Shown: positions 6,302 through 14,270, numbered from the stretch's first letter. The stretch: 18,035 bases of DNA from Odoribacteraceae bacterium (GCA_031267995.1 JAIRXZ010000014.1:1-18035); one strand, 5' to 3'. Notes: generated by a model from the sequence alone, not told the origin. Numbers and translations are program-made.

Positions 6302-6516
6302 GTGGAAGTTTCGCGTCTTGATTCTAAAAAATGATTTGACGTTTGAACGGGTGTTCGGCGAATACCCGAATTGGTTCCCGCGCACGAACAAAGGCACGCG
6401 AAAATCACCACGTGGTCGCGTTCTTCGCGCACAAAAGCATCGTGCATAAGCCCGGAAAGCCCGCCGTTTCGTCCCCCGCCGCTCCCCTTTCCCGGTACAA
6501 CATCCATTTATTTTCG

Positions 6517-6524
6517 TACTTTTG
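6517..6524 (+). promoter_or_regulatory. Candidate -7 box of the prs promoter
   Basis: TACTTTTG matches the Bacteroidota -7 consensus TAnnTTTG exactly and lies 35 nt before the prs ATG. No good TTTG is found at the expected -33 distance, so support is moderate. Nothing else in the 258-nt gap after the transporter gene is clear. A G/C stem at 6348-6368 has no T-tract and is not called as a terminator. Confidence 0.5.
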
Positions 6525-6559
6525 TCGGCGAGAATCAACATAACCCAAAAATCAAAACT

Positions 6560-7498
6560 ATGTCAAACATTCCTGATGTTAAGGTATTTTCCGGCGGGCA
6601 AAGCGAATATATCGCTGCTGCCATCGCCGCGGAACTCGGCCTTGAACCCGGCAAGAAAACCTGCCAGCGATTCAAGGACGGGGAGTTCGTCACCTGGTAC
6701 GACGAAACGGTGCGCGGGGAATACGTCTTCATTGTCCAGTCCACATTTCCCCCCTCCGACAACCTGATGGAGCTTCTCCTGATGATCGACGCCGCCAAGC
6801 GCGCCTCCGCCTACAAAGTAACCGCCGTCATCCCCTACTTCGGGTTCGCCCGCCAGGACAGGAAGGACAAGCCGCGCGTGGCCATCGGCGCCAAATTGGT
6901 GGCCAACATGTTGCAAGCCGCCGGCGTCGACCGGATCGTTACCATGGACTTGCATGCCGACCAGATCCAGGGCTTCTTCGACATCCCCGTTGACCACCTC
7001 TACGGGTCGTCCGTTTTCATCCCCTACATACAGTCGCTTGCCCTGCCCGGGTTGACCATCGCCTCGCCGGATATCGGTGGCGCCAAGCGAGCCAACTCGT
7101 GGGCGAAATACCTCGACACCAGCCTCGTCATCTGCCACAAAACGCGTGAAACAGCCAACGAAGTGGCGGACATGAAGCTCATCGGCGACGTCGAGGGCAA
7201 GCATGTCATCATCGTCGATGACATGATCGACACCGCCGGCACCATCTGCACCGCCGCCGGATTGATGATGCGCAACAACGCCGCCAGCGTCCGCGCCGTC
7301 GCCTCGCACGCCGTGCTGTCGGGTGAGGCTTACGAGCGGATCGAACGGTCGGCGCTCACCGAAGTCATCTTCACCGACTCCATCCCGCAGAAGCGTCCAT
7401 CGCCAAAGATCAAGGTGTTATCCACTGCCACCATGTTCGCGGATACCATCCGCAACATCCGCGAGCACCGTTCGATCAGCGACCATTTCCTTTTCTAA
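6560..7498 (+). CDS. prs: Ribose-phosphate pyrophosphokinase (PRPP synthase)
   Basis: The enzyme transfers pyrophosphate from ATP to ribose 5-phosphate, giving PRPP for purine, pyrimidine, NAD, histidine and tryptophan synthesis; it acts as a cytoplasmic hexamer. The 312 residues show family landmarks: VKVFSGGQSEYIAAAIAAELG at the start, FIVQSTFPPSDNLMELLLMIDA, IPYFGFARQDRKDKPRVAIGAKLVANML, the metal/ribose-phosphate motif VTMDLHADQIQGFF, and the PRPP-binding loop VIIVDDMIDTAGT near residues 215-228. Start ATG 6560 is chosen because it gives the normal N-terminus; the longer in-frame reading from 6371 covers the promoter region and is not protein-like. From here to the end of the window the sense strand becomes C-rich, opposite to the riboflavin genes. 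Confidence 0.97.
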   Translation: MSNIPDVKVFSGGQSEYIAAAIAAELGLEPGKKTCQRFKDGEFVTWYDETVRGEYVFIVQSTFPPSDNLMELLLMIDAAKRASAYKVTAVIPYFGFARQDRKDKPRVAIGAKLVANMLQAAGVDRIVTMDLHADQIQGFFDIPVDHLYGSSVFIPYIQSLALPGLTIASPDIGGAKRANSWAKYLDTSLVICHKTRETANEVADMKLIGDVEGKHVIIVDDMIDTAGTICTAAGLMMRNNAASVRAVASHAVLSGEAYERIERSALTEVIFTDSIPQKRPSPKIKVLSTATMFADTIRNIREHRSISDHFLF

Positions 7499-7504
7499 TC
7501 CCGC

Positions 7505-7529
7505 GCGTCCCCGCCCACCCCGGGGACGC
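7505..7529 (+). terminator. Perfect stem-loop between prs and the dehydrogenase gene
   Basis: The arms gcgtcccc (7505-7512) and ggggacgc (7522-7529) pair perfectly with a 9-nt loop, 6 nt after the prs stop codon. There is no T-tract downstream, so it may be a weak terminator, an mRNA-stabilising hairpin or part of the next gene's leader. The next ATG is only 18 nt away. Confidence 0.4.
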
Positions 7530-7546
7530 ACGTTAAAACCAATCGC

Positions 7547-8515
7547 ATGAAAAACTTCGCCATGATGGGAGTTGCCGGCTACATCGCCCCGCGTCACCTC
7601 CGCGCCATTAAAGAGACGGGGAACCGACTTGTTGCCGCCTGTGATAAGTTCGACAGCGTCGGCGTCATCGACGGATTTTTTCCCGACTGCTCCTTCTTCA
7701 CGGAGATGGAACTTTTTGACAGACACTGCTCGCTGCTCAAGAGAAAAGGAGAATCCATCGACTATTTCTCCGTCTGCACGCCCAACTACCTCCATGATGC
7801 CCACGCCCGTTACGGCCTCAGGCTGGGCGCCGACGTGATCTGCGAAAAACCGCTCGTCCTGAATCCCTGGAATATAGATGCCCTCGAGGAGATCGAACGG
7901 GAGACCGGCCGCCGCATCTACACCATCCTCCAGTTGCGCCTCCACGATGCCATCAAGGCGCTCAAGCGGCGCATCGAGGAGGAGCCGGGACGCGTGCACG
8001 ACGTCGACCTCACCTACATCACCTCCCGCGGCAACTGGTACCACACCAGTTGGAAGGGCGACGAGCGGAAAAGTGGGGGCATCGCCACCAACATCGGCGT
8101 TCATTTCTACGACATGCTGGCCTGGATATTCGGCCAACCCACCCTCAACATCGTCCATGTGTCCAGCCACGACCGCGTGGCCGGTTACCTCGAATCCCCC
8201 CGGGCGCGCGTCCGCTACTTCCTTAGCATCAACGCCGACACGCTGCCGCCCGACATCCTCGCCGCCGGCAAACGCACCTACAGATCCATCCGCGTGGGGG
8301 GAGAGTCCGTCGAATTTAGCGACGGCTTTACCGAATTGCACGCCGAGAGCTATCGCCAGATCCTCGCCGGCAACGGTTTCCGTCTCGCCGAGGCGCGCCC
8401 CTGCATCCAAACTGTCCACGACATCCGCGTGGCCACGCCCGTCGGTCTCAAGGGCGACTACCACCCCCTGGCGCGCCTCCCGCTCGCCCCCCATCCCTTC
8501 GGTTGGACGAGGTAA
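7547..8515 (+). CDS. wlbA: UDP-GlcNAcA 3-dehydrogenase, WbpB/WlbA type (Gfo/Idh/MocA family)
   Basis: WbpB and WlbA oxidise C3 of UDP-N-acetyl-D-glucosaminuronic acid with NAD+. This is a step toward the diacetamido sugar acid of some O-antigens. The 322 residues begin with MKNFAMMGVAGYIAPRHLRAIK, a Rossmann nucleotide-binding motif in the form typical of this subfamily. They contain FSVCTPNYLHDAHA, CEKPL with Lys101, VDLTYITSRGNWYHTSWKG and the catalytic-region motif NIGVHFYDM with His186. The similarity to WbpB runs along the whole length, as far as can be judged from memory. The usual partners (a UDP-GlcNAc 6-dehydrogenase, the WbpE aminotransferase, the acetyltransferase and the epimerase) are absent, so the pathway must be encoded elsewhere or this enzyme has another sugar substrate. 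It follows prs by 48 nt with a stem-loop between. Confidence 0.85.
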   Translation: MKNFAMMGVAGYIAPRHLRAIKETGNRLVAACDKFDSVGVIDGFFPDCSFFTEMELFDRHCSLLKRKGESIDYFSVCTPNYLHDAHARYGLRLGADVICEKPLVLNPWNIDALEEIERETGRRIYTILQLRLHDAIKALKRRIEEEPGRVHDVDLTYITSRGNWYHTSWKGDERKSGGIATNIGVHFYDMLAWIFGQPTLNIVHVSSHDRVAGYLESPRARVRYFLSINADTLPPDILAAGKRTYRSIRVGGESVEFSDGFTELHAESYRQILAGNGFRLAEARPCIQTVHDIRVATPVGLKGDYHPLARLPLAPHPFGWTR

Positions 8516-8581
8516 CCGGGGTGTCTTTGGAGTAAATTACAAGTTAAATAACATTAAATATCCGGCATCGGCAGAAGAGTC

Positions 8582-8613
8582 TCTGTCGTATGTCGTGATT
8601 ATGCATACATTTG
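8582..8613 (+). promoter_or_regulatory. Promoter of the TetR/efflux operon
   Basis: TACATTTG at 8606-8613 matches the TAnnTTTG consensus exactly and is the same octamer as in the riboflavin operon promoter. TCTG at 8582-8585 is a 3-of-4 match to the -33 box TTTG at the same 20-nt spacing. Transcription would start near 8619-8621, in an AT-rich stretch directly before the regulator gene. Confidence 0.6.
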
Positions 8614-8621
8614 CGGCGATA

Positions 8622-8652
8622 TTAACAGGATTGTTAAACAAGTCTATTAACA
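8622..8652. promoter_or_regulatory. Palindrome, candidate TetR operator
   Basis: TTAACA (8622-8627), GGAT, TGTTAA (8632-8637) is a perfect 6-bp inverted repeat with a 4-bp centre, lying on the predicted transcription start. A third half-site, TTAACA, recurs at 8647-8652 and touches the regulator's start codon. The position fits repression of the whole operon by the adjacent TetR protein. This is an inference from location and symmetry only. Confidence 0.45.
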
Positions 8653-9311
8653 TGAATAAAACAACACGACAGGTAGATACGACTACGCCGCAAGCGGACA
8701 CGACAACGCAGCAAGCAATCATGTCAGCGGCAGAGATAGAATTTATGGAAAAGGGATTCGCCGCGGCCAAAACCACCGCCATTGCCCGCCGGGCAGGGGT
8801 AACGCACGCGATGCTACATTACTACTATCGCACGAAAGAAAACCTCTTCAACCAGGTATTCCAGGCTAAAATACAGTTGCTTGCCGACTCGTTCACCACG
8901 ATCCTGGGGCGGGAGATGCCCTTCCTGGAAAAAATCGAGCAGGGCGTAGGCGCCCACTTTGACTTCCTGGCGGCCAACCCCCGCCTGCCGCTCTTTGTCC
9001 TGCGGGAGATCGTGGACAATTCCGACCGTCGAGAAGTATGCCGGGAGGTACTGTTGCCCGTCTTCAAAGGAGTCATTGAAAAACTACAAAAAGCGTTGAA
9101 CGCGGAGATTGAGAGCGGCAGCGTCGCCCCGGTGTCGGCGATGGACATGATGTTGAACATGGTATCGATGAACGTCTTCGCCATCCTCTCGTTGCCCGTG
9201 GCCATGCTCCTGGCGGAGGTAAAAGAGGAAGACCGCGACCGTTTCCTGGAGCGTCGGAAGCGGCAGATCATCGAGCAGGTGCTGACGCAGTTAAAAGCAG
9301 AAAAAAGATAA
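8652..9311 (+). CDS. TetR-family transcriptional regulator of the efflux operon
   Basis: This is a 219-residue DNA-binding repressor-like protein. A polar N-terminal arm (MNKTTRQVDTTTPQADTTTQQ, with a short internal repeat) precedes a TetR helix-turn-helix at about residues 20-68: AAEIEFMEKGFAAAKTTAIA, then RRAGVTHAMLHYYYRTKENLF, with the usual Y-rich turn and KENLF ending. The rest is an all-helical ligand-binding domain with no recognisable ligand signature. ATG 8652 is chosen because it follows the promoter and palindrome and gives a normal length; the upstream reading belongs to another frame of the preceding gene. It is the first gene of the operon, 4 nt before the TolC-like gene, and resembles in position E. 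coli CecR, which precedes ybhGFSR. Autorepression, relieved by a transported compound, is likely. Confidence 0.9.
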   Translation: MNKTTRQVDTTTPQADTTTQQAIMSAAEIEFMEKGFAAAKTTAIARRAGVTHAMLHYYYRTKENLFNQVFQAKIQLLADSFTTILGREMPFLEKIEQGVGAHFDFLAANPRLPLFVLREIVDNSDRREVCREVLLPVFKGVIEKLQKALNAEIESGSVAPVSAMDMMLNMVSMNVFAILSLPVAMLLAEVKEEDRDRFLERRKRQIIEQVLTQLKAEKR

Positions 9312-9315
9312 CCCC

Positions 9316-10560
9316 ATGGCACGTTTCTCTCTTTTCATCATCGCGCTGCTCCTGTCACCGGGAGCGCGGGCGCAACTTTCGCTGGAAGAGTGCCAGGCGC
9401 GGGCACGGGCGAACTACCCGTTAACGGGGCAGCGCGCGTTAATCGAACGGGCGTTGGCAACAGACCTCTCCAACGCGAACGCGGGCTACCTCCCGCGCGT
9501 ATCGCTGGCCGCACGCGCCACCTACCAGTCCGACGTAACCCGCCTGCCGCTGACCCTGCCGGGCGTGAACGTGGACGGCTTGTCCCGCGACCAGTACCAG
9601 CTATCCATCGAAATCAACCAGTCGCTCTGGGACGGGGGCGCCATCCCGGCAATAAAACGATTAACCTCGGCGGGCGCGGCAGCGGGACAGGCGCGATTGG
9701 AAGTCGAGCTGCGCACCCTGCGGGAGCGGGTGAACAACCTCTTTTTTGGAATACTACTCGCGGACGAGCAATCGCGGCAAAACGCCCTGCTCCGCGCCGA
9801 CCTGGAGCGCGCCCTGGAGCAAATCTCTGCGCGTGTTGAGCGGGGCATCGTGCCCTCCCCCGAGGCGGACGCCGTGCGGGTGGAGCTGGCGCGGTTGGGA
9901 CAGCGGGAGATAGAGACGCGTTCCGCCCGGGAAGCCTGTCGCGCGATGTTGGAAATACTCGTCGGCGAGGAAATCGATGAGATAACCAGACCACCGGCGC
10001 CCGTCGGAAACCCCGCGGGAGATAACCGCCCAGAGTTCTCGCTATTCCGTGCCGAGCGCGAGCAGGTAACGGCGGAGCTGGGGATGCTGCGCGCGCGGAC
10101 GCGTCCCCGCGTAGGCCTGTTCATGCAGGGGGGATACGGAAAACCGGGACTAAACATGCTGCGGAACGCGTTCACCGGCTACTACATTGGAGGCGTGCGT
10201 CTCTCGTGGGACATCGGCGTGCTGAACACCTTGCGCGGCGAGCGTCGGCAGCTCTCCCTGCGCGGGGAGATGGTGGATCGTCGCCGGGAGACATTCCTCG
10301 TCAACCTCTCCGCGGAGCTGGTCGGGGCGCGTGCCGACGTGGATCGATGGCGCGACCTGCTGGCGCGGGACAACGAGATCGTCTCCCTCCGCGAACGCAT
10401 CGCCGAGAGCGCCGGGGCAGCCGCGCAAGGCGGCATCGCGAGCGTGCTGGAGTGGACGCGGGAGATCAACCACCTGGATCAAGCGCGACAAGCGCGGGCA
10501 TTGCACGAGATACAATGGTTGCAAGCCATTTACGCGCTGCGGCAAATCGCGGGGGATTAA
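9316..10560 (+). CDS. TolC-like outer-membrane efflux protein
   Basis: This protein should form the outer-membrane and periplasmic exit duct of the efflux system, as a trimer. A cleavable signal peptide is visible (MARFSLFIIALLLSPGARAQ). It is followed by LSLEECQARARANYPLTGQRALIE, the classic opening of OEP repeats, and by long alanine-, leucine- and glutamate-rich helices. The second half repeats the pattern (SLFRAEREQVTAELGMLRARTRPRVGLFMQGGYG, then a strand pair around YIGGVRLSWDIG). The 414 residues are slightly short for TolC, but both repeat units are present. The gene sits between the regulator (4 nt) and the HlyD-like adaptor (43 nt). The comparable E. coli cluster lacks its own TolC and uses the chromosomal one, so a dedicated duct is a difference here. 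Confidence 0.92.
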   Translation: MARFSLFIIALLLSPGARAQLSLEECQARARANYPLTGQRALIERALATDLSNANAGYLPRVSLAARATYQSDVTRLPLTLPGVNVDGLSRDQYQLSIEINQSLWDGGAIPAIKRLTSAGAAAGQARLEVELRTLRERVNNLFFGILLADEQSRQNALLRADLERALEQISARVERGIVPSPEADAVRVELARLGQREIETRSAREACRAMLEILVGEEIDEITRPPAPVGNPAGDNRPEFSLFRAEREQVTAELGMLRARTRPRVGLFMQGGYGKPGLNMLRNAFTGYYIGGVRLSWDIGVLNTLRGERRQLSLRGEMVDRRRETFLVNLSAELVGARADVDRWRDLLARDNEIVSLRERIAESAGAAAQGGIASVLEWTREINHLDQARQARALHEIQWLQAIYALRQIAGD

Positions 10561-10603
10561 TCCCGCGCGGAATCGACACCTGAAATAAAAAACAAGCAAC
10601 ACC

Positions 10604-11509
10604 ATGACAACAAAACTCATCCTCCTCCCCCTCCTGGCAGCCACGACCCTCTCCTGCGGGGGAAACAAATTGGAGGCAGACGCCACCGGCACCTTTGAAG
10701 CCGTGGAGATCCTCGTCTCCAGCGAAATCACCGGAAAAATCCTCCGCCTGGAAGCAGAGGAAGGACAGCGCGTAGAAGCGGGCGCACCCCTGGGAATGAT
10801 AGACACGTTACAACTCTCCCTGGAGCGCAAGCAACTGGAAGCAAGCCTGGCAGCCGTCACCAGCCGTCGCGCCGACATCACCAAGCAACTTGCCGCCACG
10901 GAACAACAACTCACCGCGGCCAAAACAGAGCGAGAACGCTTCGCGCAACTGGCGCGAGCAAACGCCGCCGGCAGCAAGCAAGTAGACGACATCGACGCCC
11001 AGATTGCCCTCCTGAATCGGCAGCGAGACGCCCAAAAATCCACGCTCGAGGAGCACAACCGAAGCGTGGCAGCAGAAGCAGCCTCCATCGCGGCAAAAAT
11101 CGAGCAAGTCATCGACCGTTCGCGGCGATGCCACATCGCGTCGCCCATCACCGGCACGATACTCGTCAGATACGCCGAACCGGGCGAAATAGCCGTCGCG
11201 GGAAAACCCCTTTTCCTGCTCGCGGACACGGATCAAATCTTCCTCCGCGCCTACATCCCCGCCGCGTTACTCTCCCGTGTAAAGCTGGGTCAAAGCGCCC
11301 GCCTCCTCTCCGAGCGCGCCGCCAGCGACCCGCCGCGGGAATACGCCGGTCGGGTAACATGGATCTCCGAGCGGGCGGAATTCACCCCCAAGGGCATCCA
11401 AACCCGCGACGAGCGCGCCAACCAGGTATACGCCGTCAAAATCGCCACGCGCAACGACGGCTGGTTGCGAATCGGCATGTACGGGGAAGTAATCTTCGCG
11501 GTCGAATGA
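10604..11509 (+). CDS. HlyD/YbhG-like membrane fusion (adaptor) lipoprotein
   Basis: This periplasmic adaptor links the ABC permeases to the TolC-like duct. The N-terminus is a lipoprotein signal with a lipobox ending at Cys18 (AATTLSC), so it should be lipid-anchored. The first lipoyl half-motif is at about residues 33-65 (SSEITGKILRLEAEEGQRVE). A long coiled-coil hairpin follows at about 68-165 (LERKQLEASLAAVTSRRADI onward). The second lipoyl half is SPITGTILVRYAEPGEIAVAG near residue 183, and a beta-barrel part ends the protein. At 301 residues it is compact, like E. coli YbhG. Its stop codon overlaps the start of the next gene (ATGA at 11506-11509), which indicates translational coupling to the first ATPase. 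Confidence 0.93.
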   Translation: MTTKLILLPLLAATTLSCGGNKLEADATGTFEAVEILVSSEITGKILRLEAEEGQRVEAGAPLGMIDTLQLSLERKQLEASLAAVTSRRADITKQLAATEQQLTAAKTERERFAQLARANAAGSKQVDDIDAQIALLNRQRDAQKSTLEEHNRSVAAEAASIAAKIEQVIDRSRRCHIASPITGTILVRYAEPGEIAVAGKPLFLLADTDQIFLRAYIPAALLSRVKLGQSARLLSERAASDPPREYAGRVTWISERAEFTPKGIQTRDERANQVYAVKIATRNDGWLRIGMYGEVIFAVE

Positions 11510-12429
11510 CAGCGGCGATAGAAATCGACGCCCTCGCCAAGCATTTCGGCGCCACCGGAGCCTTAAACGGGGTAACCGTCAACGTGGAGCGCGGCGAAAT
11601 CTTCGGCCTGATTGGCCCCGACGGATCGGGCAAAAGCACCCTTTTCCGTCTCCTCGTCACCCTCCTTTTGCCCGACGGGGGGCGGGCAACCGTGGAAGGA
11701 CTGGACATCGTCAAGGACTTCCTGAAAATCCGCGCCCGCGTGGGCTACATGCCTGGGCGCTTCTCCCTCTACCCCGACCTGACGGTAGAGGAAAACCTGC
11801 ACCTGTTCGCCACCCTTTTCGGCGTCCGGGTAGAGGACAACCGGCCGTTAATCCAGCGCGTATACTCCCACATTGAACCCTTCCGTCGCCGTCGCGCATC
11901 CGCCTTATCGGGAGGAATGAAGCAAAAGCTCGCGCTAAGTTGCGCCCTGATACACCGCCCCTCCGTCCTCTTCCTCGACGAGCCGACAACGGGCATCGAC
12001 CCCGTCTCCCGCGCGGAACTATGGGAGACCCTGGCCGACCTCAAGCGCCAAGGCGTCACCGTGATGGTCTCCACCCCCTACATGGACGAAGCGCGCCTCT
12101 GCGACCGGGTAGCCTTGATGCAATCGGGGCGTTTCCTGGACGTCGCCTCGCCCCCGGAGATCGTCGCGCGACACGGTACAACCACCTGGGCAGCGCGGGC
12201 GGAGCGAATGTCAAAACTGCTCACCGACCTGCGGGCGCACCCCACCGTCGAAACCTGCTACGCCTTTGGCGACCGCCACCACGTCACCCCCCGTCCCGGT
12301 GCATCCCCCCTTCTCCTCCGCGCGGCGATGGAAACCCTGGGGCATCGCCAGGTAGAGATCAGCGAAATCCTCCCTGGCATCGAAGACTGTTTCATCCGGA
12401 TCGCCGGCCAACCCCCGCGCGAGCCATGA
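11506..12429 (+). CDS. ABC transporter ATPase, YbhF N-half-like, with degenerate Q- and H-loops
   Basis: This 307-residue nucleotide-binding protein should energise the efflux permeases. It shows Walker A GPDGSGKST (37-45), the signature LSGGMKQ (134-140) and Walker B VLFLDEPTTGIDP. Two conserved residues are replaced: the Q-loop glutamine is Gly84 (GYMPGRFSLY) and the H-loop histidine is Pro191 (VSTPYMDEA). GPDG in place of GPNG, and the altered H-loop, are also features of the first half of E. coli YbhF, a fused double ATPase. A C-terminal extension of about 85 residues follows the ATPase core, again like the YbhF linker region. ATG 11506 is chosen for the 4-nt overlap with the adaptor gene. 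It overlaps the next ATPase by ATGA too. It probably pairs with that protein rather than with itself. Confidence 0.93.
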   Translation: MTAAIEIDALAKHFGATGALNGVTVNVERGEIFGLIGPDGSGKSTLFRLLVTLLLPDGGRATVEGLDIVKDFLKIRARVGYMPGRFSLYPDLTVEENLHLFATLFGVRVEDNRPLIQRVYSHIEPFRRRRASALSGGMKQKLALSCALIHRPSVLFLDEPTTGIDPVSRAELWETLADLKRQGVTVMVSTPYMDEARLCDRVALMQSGRFLDVASPPEIVARHGTTTWAARAERMSKLLTDLRAHPTVETCYAFGDRHHVTPRPGASPLLLRAAMETLGHRQVEISEILPGIEDCFIRIAGQPPREP

Positions 12430-13157
12430 ACGCCATCACCACGGAGCGCCTCACCAAGCGCTTTGGCGCCTTCACGGCGGTAGACAACCTCTCCTTCGAG
12501 GTCAAGCGCGGCGAAATCTTCGGCTTCCTCGGCGCCAACGGGGCGGGCAAGACGACAGCCATCCGCGTCCTGTGCGGCCTCAGCAAACCCACATCGGGGC
12601 GGGCGGAAGTCGCCGGATTCGACGTCGCCACCCACCCGGAGCGCGTCAAGCGTCACATCGGCTACATGAGCCAGCGATTCTCCCTCTATGAAGACCTCAC
12701 GGTGCGCGAAAACATCCGCCTCTACGCCGGCATCTACGGCATCCCCACCGCCGAAATCAGGACAAAAAGCGACGCCCTCCTTCGCCGCCTGGAATTTGGC
12801 GACTGGCGCGACCGCCTCGTCCGCGTCCTCCCGCAAGGTTGGAGGCAAAAATTAGCCTTCTCCGTGGCCATCTTCCACGAGCCGGCGGTAGTCTTCCTCG
12901 ACGAGCCGACGGGCGGCGTCGACCCCCTCACCCGCCGTCAATTCTGGGAGCTCATCTACCAGGCGGCCGACCGCGGCATTACCATCTTCGTCACCACCCA
13001 CTACATGGACGAAGCCGAATACTGCAACCGCGTATCCATCATGGTAGACGGCAGGATAGAAGCCCTCGACTCCCCGCGGCGCCTCAAAGAACAGCGCGGC
13101 GCCGCCACCATGGACGAAGTATTCAGGCAATTGGCGAGGGGGGCGCGCAGGACATAA
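12426..13157 (+). CDS. ABC transporter ATPase, YbhF C-half-like, with degenerate signature
   Basis: This is the second ATPase of the efflux system, 243 residues. Walker A is GANGAGKTT, the Q-loop glutamine is present (Gln83 in GYMSQRFSLY), Walker B is VVFLDEPTGGVDP and the H-loop histidine is His192 (VTTHYMDEAEYC). The signature is not LSGGQ but LPQGWRQ (135-141), close to the LPLGFKQ of the second half of E. coli YbhF as I recall it. The start overlaps the previous stop (ATGA), and the next gene begins immediately after its TAA. Together with the first ATPase it should make a heterodimer with one complete and one degenerate ATP site. Confidence 0.94.
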   Translation: MNAITTERLTKRFGAFTAVDNLSFEVKRGEIFGFLGANGAGKTTAIRVLCGLSKPTSGRAEVAGFDVATHPERVKRHIGYMSQRFSLYEDLTVRENIRLYAGIYGIPTAEIRTKSDALLRRLEFGDWRDRLVRVLPQGWRQKLAFSVAIFHEPAVVFLDEPTGGVDPLTRRQFWELIYQAADRGITIFVTTHYMDEAEYCNRVSIMVDGRIEALDSPRRLKEQRGAATMDEVFRQLARGARRT

Positions 13158-14270
13158 ATGAAAAACAGCCCCGCCCTCGCCACCTTCATCGCCTTCGCGC
13201 GCAAGGAATTTCACCACATCTTCCGCGACCGCCGGACAATCATGATCCTCCTGGTAATGCCGGTACTACAGATCATCCTCTTCGGCTTCGCCATCACCAC
13301 GGAAGTGCGCCACGTCAAAGTAGGCCTGTTAGACCCCCTCCCCGACCAGGCCACCCGCCGCGTCGCGGACAGGCTCCTGGCCAGCGACTACTTCGACCTC
13401 GCCCGCGTCCTCCACACCCCCGACGCCGTCGAGCAAGCGTTGCGCCGCGGGGAAATAGACCTCGCCCTCATCTTTGAACCCCACTTTCACCGCCACCTCC
13501 ACGGCCCCGCGCGGCTACAGCTCGTCGTGGACGCCTCCGACCCCAACACCTCCGCCCTCTTCACCGCCTACGCCCGCCGCGTCATCACCGACGCCGCCCT
13601 GGAGATAGCCCCCCCCGTCGCCCCCGTCATCACCACGGAAACGCGCCTCCTCCACAACCCCGCCGCGCGGGCAGCCTACAACTTCGTGCCGGGAGTGATG
13701 GGACTAATCCTCATGCTCATCTGCGCCATGATGACCTCCATCTCCATCGTCCGCGAAAAAGAGACCGGCACCATGGAAATCATCCTCGTATCCCCCGCCC
13801 GCCCCCTCATGATCATCGCCGCCAAAATCCTCCCCTACCTCCTCCTCTCCTGCGTCAACCTCGCCACCATCCTTCTCCTCGCCGTGCACGTGCTGGGCGT
13901 GCCGGTCGCGGGCAGCCTTTTTTGGCTCGTGGCCGTCTCCTTACTATTCATCATCGTCTCGCTCGCCATCGGCATCTTCGTCTCCACCCTTGCCCGCAAC
14001 CAGGTCACGGCCATGCTCGTGTCGGGCATGGTACTGATGATGCCGGTAGTCCTCCTCTCCGGCCTTATCTTCCCGATCGAGGGCATGCCCGCCTTCCTCC
14101 GTTGGCTATCGGCGCTCATCCCCGCCCGCTGGTACATCAGCGCCGTCAAGCGACTCATGATCGAGGGCGCCCCCGTCGCCTTCATCGCCAGGGAAGCCCT
14201 TGCCCTCGCCTGCACGGGCGCGGTACTCGTGCTCCTCAGCGTCAAAAACTTCAAAAACAGACTCGCGTGA
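13158..14270 (+). CDS. ABC-2 type permease, YbhS-like
   Basis: This 370-residue inner-membrane subunit is one half of the transport channel. A short cytoplasmic start with the typical ARKEFHHIFRDRRTIMILLV leads into membrane segment 1 (about 28-48). A large periplasmic domain follows (about 50-175), then a group of five hydrophobic segments from NFVPGVMGLILMLICAMM to the C-terminus. IVREKETGTMEIILVSPARP between segments 2 and 3 is the conserved coupling region of the ABC-2 family. ATG 13158 directly follows the TAA of the second ATPase, and the stop overlaps the next start (GTGA). E. coli YbhS is the closest match in order and layout. Confidence 0.93.
   Translation: MKNSPALATFIAFARKEFHHIFRDRRTIMILLVMPVLQIILFGFAITTEVRHVKVGLLDPLPDQATRRVADRLLASDYFDLARVLHTPDAVEQALRRGEIDLALIFEPHFHRHLHGPARLQLVVDASDPNTSALFTAYARRVITDAALEIAPPVAPVITTETRLLHNPAARAAYNFVPGVMGLILMLICAMMTSISIVREKETGTMEIILVSPARPLMIIAAKILPYLLLSCVNLATILLLAVHVLGVPVAGSLFWLVAVSLLFIIVSLAIGIFVSTLARNQVTAMLVSGMVLMMPVVLLSGLIFPIEGMPAFLRWLSALIPARWYISAVKRLMIEGAPVAFIAREALALACTGAVLVLLSVKNFKNRLA

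Noticed and set aside
6348..6368. Terminator after the SBF-like transporter
   Set aside because: An 8-bp stem (cgggtgtt / aatacccg with one G-U) is present but no T-tract follows.
6371..6559. Upstream start extending prs by 63 codons
   Set aside because: The added residues are not protein-like and cover the TACTTTTG promoter box; PRPP synthases start as in the shorter form.
7878..8651. N-terminal extension of the TetR gene through the dehydrogenase gene
   Set aside because: That stretch is an out-of-frame shadow of the WbpB/WlbA-type gene and contains the promoter and palindrome of the regulator.
11128..11505. N-terminal extension of the first ABC ATPase
   Set aside because: Out-of-frame reading of the HlyD-like gene; ATG 11506 gives the normal start of the family with a 4-nt overlap.
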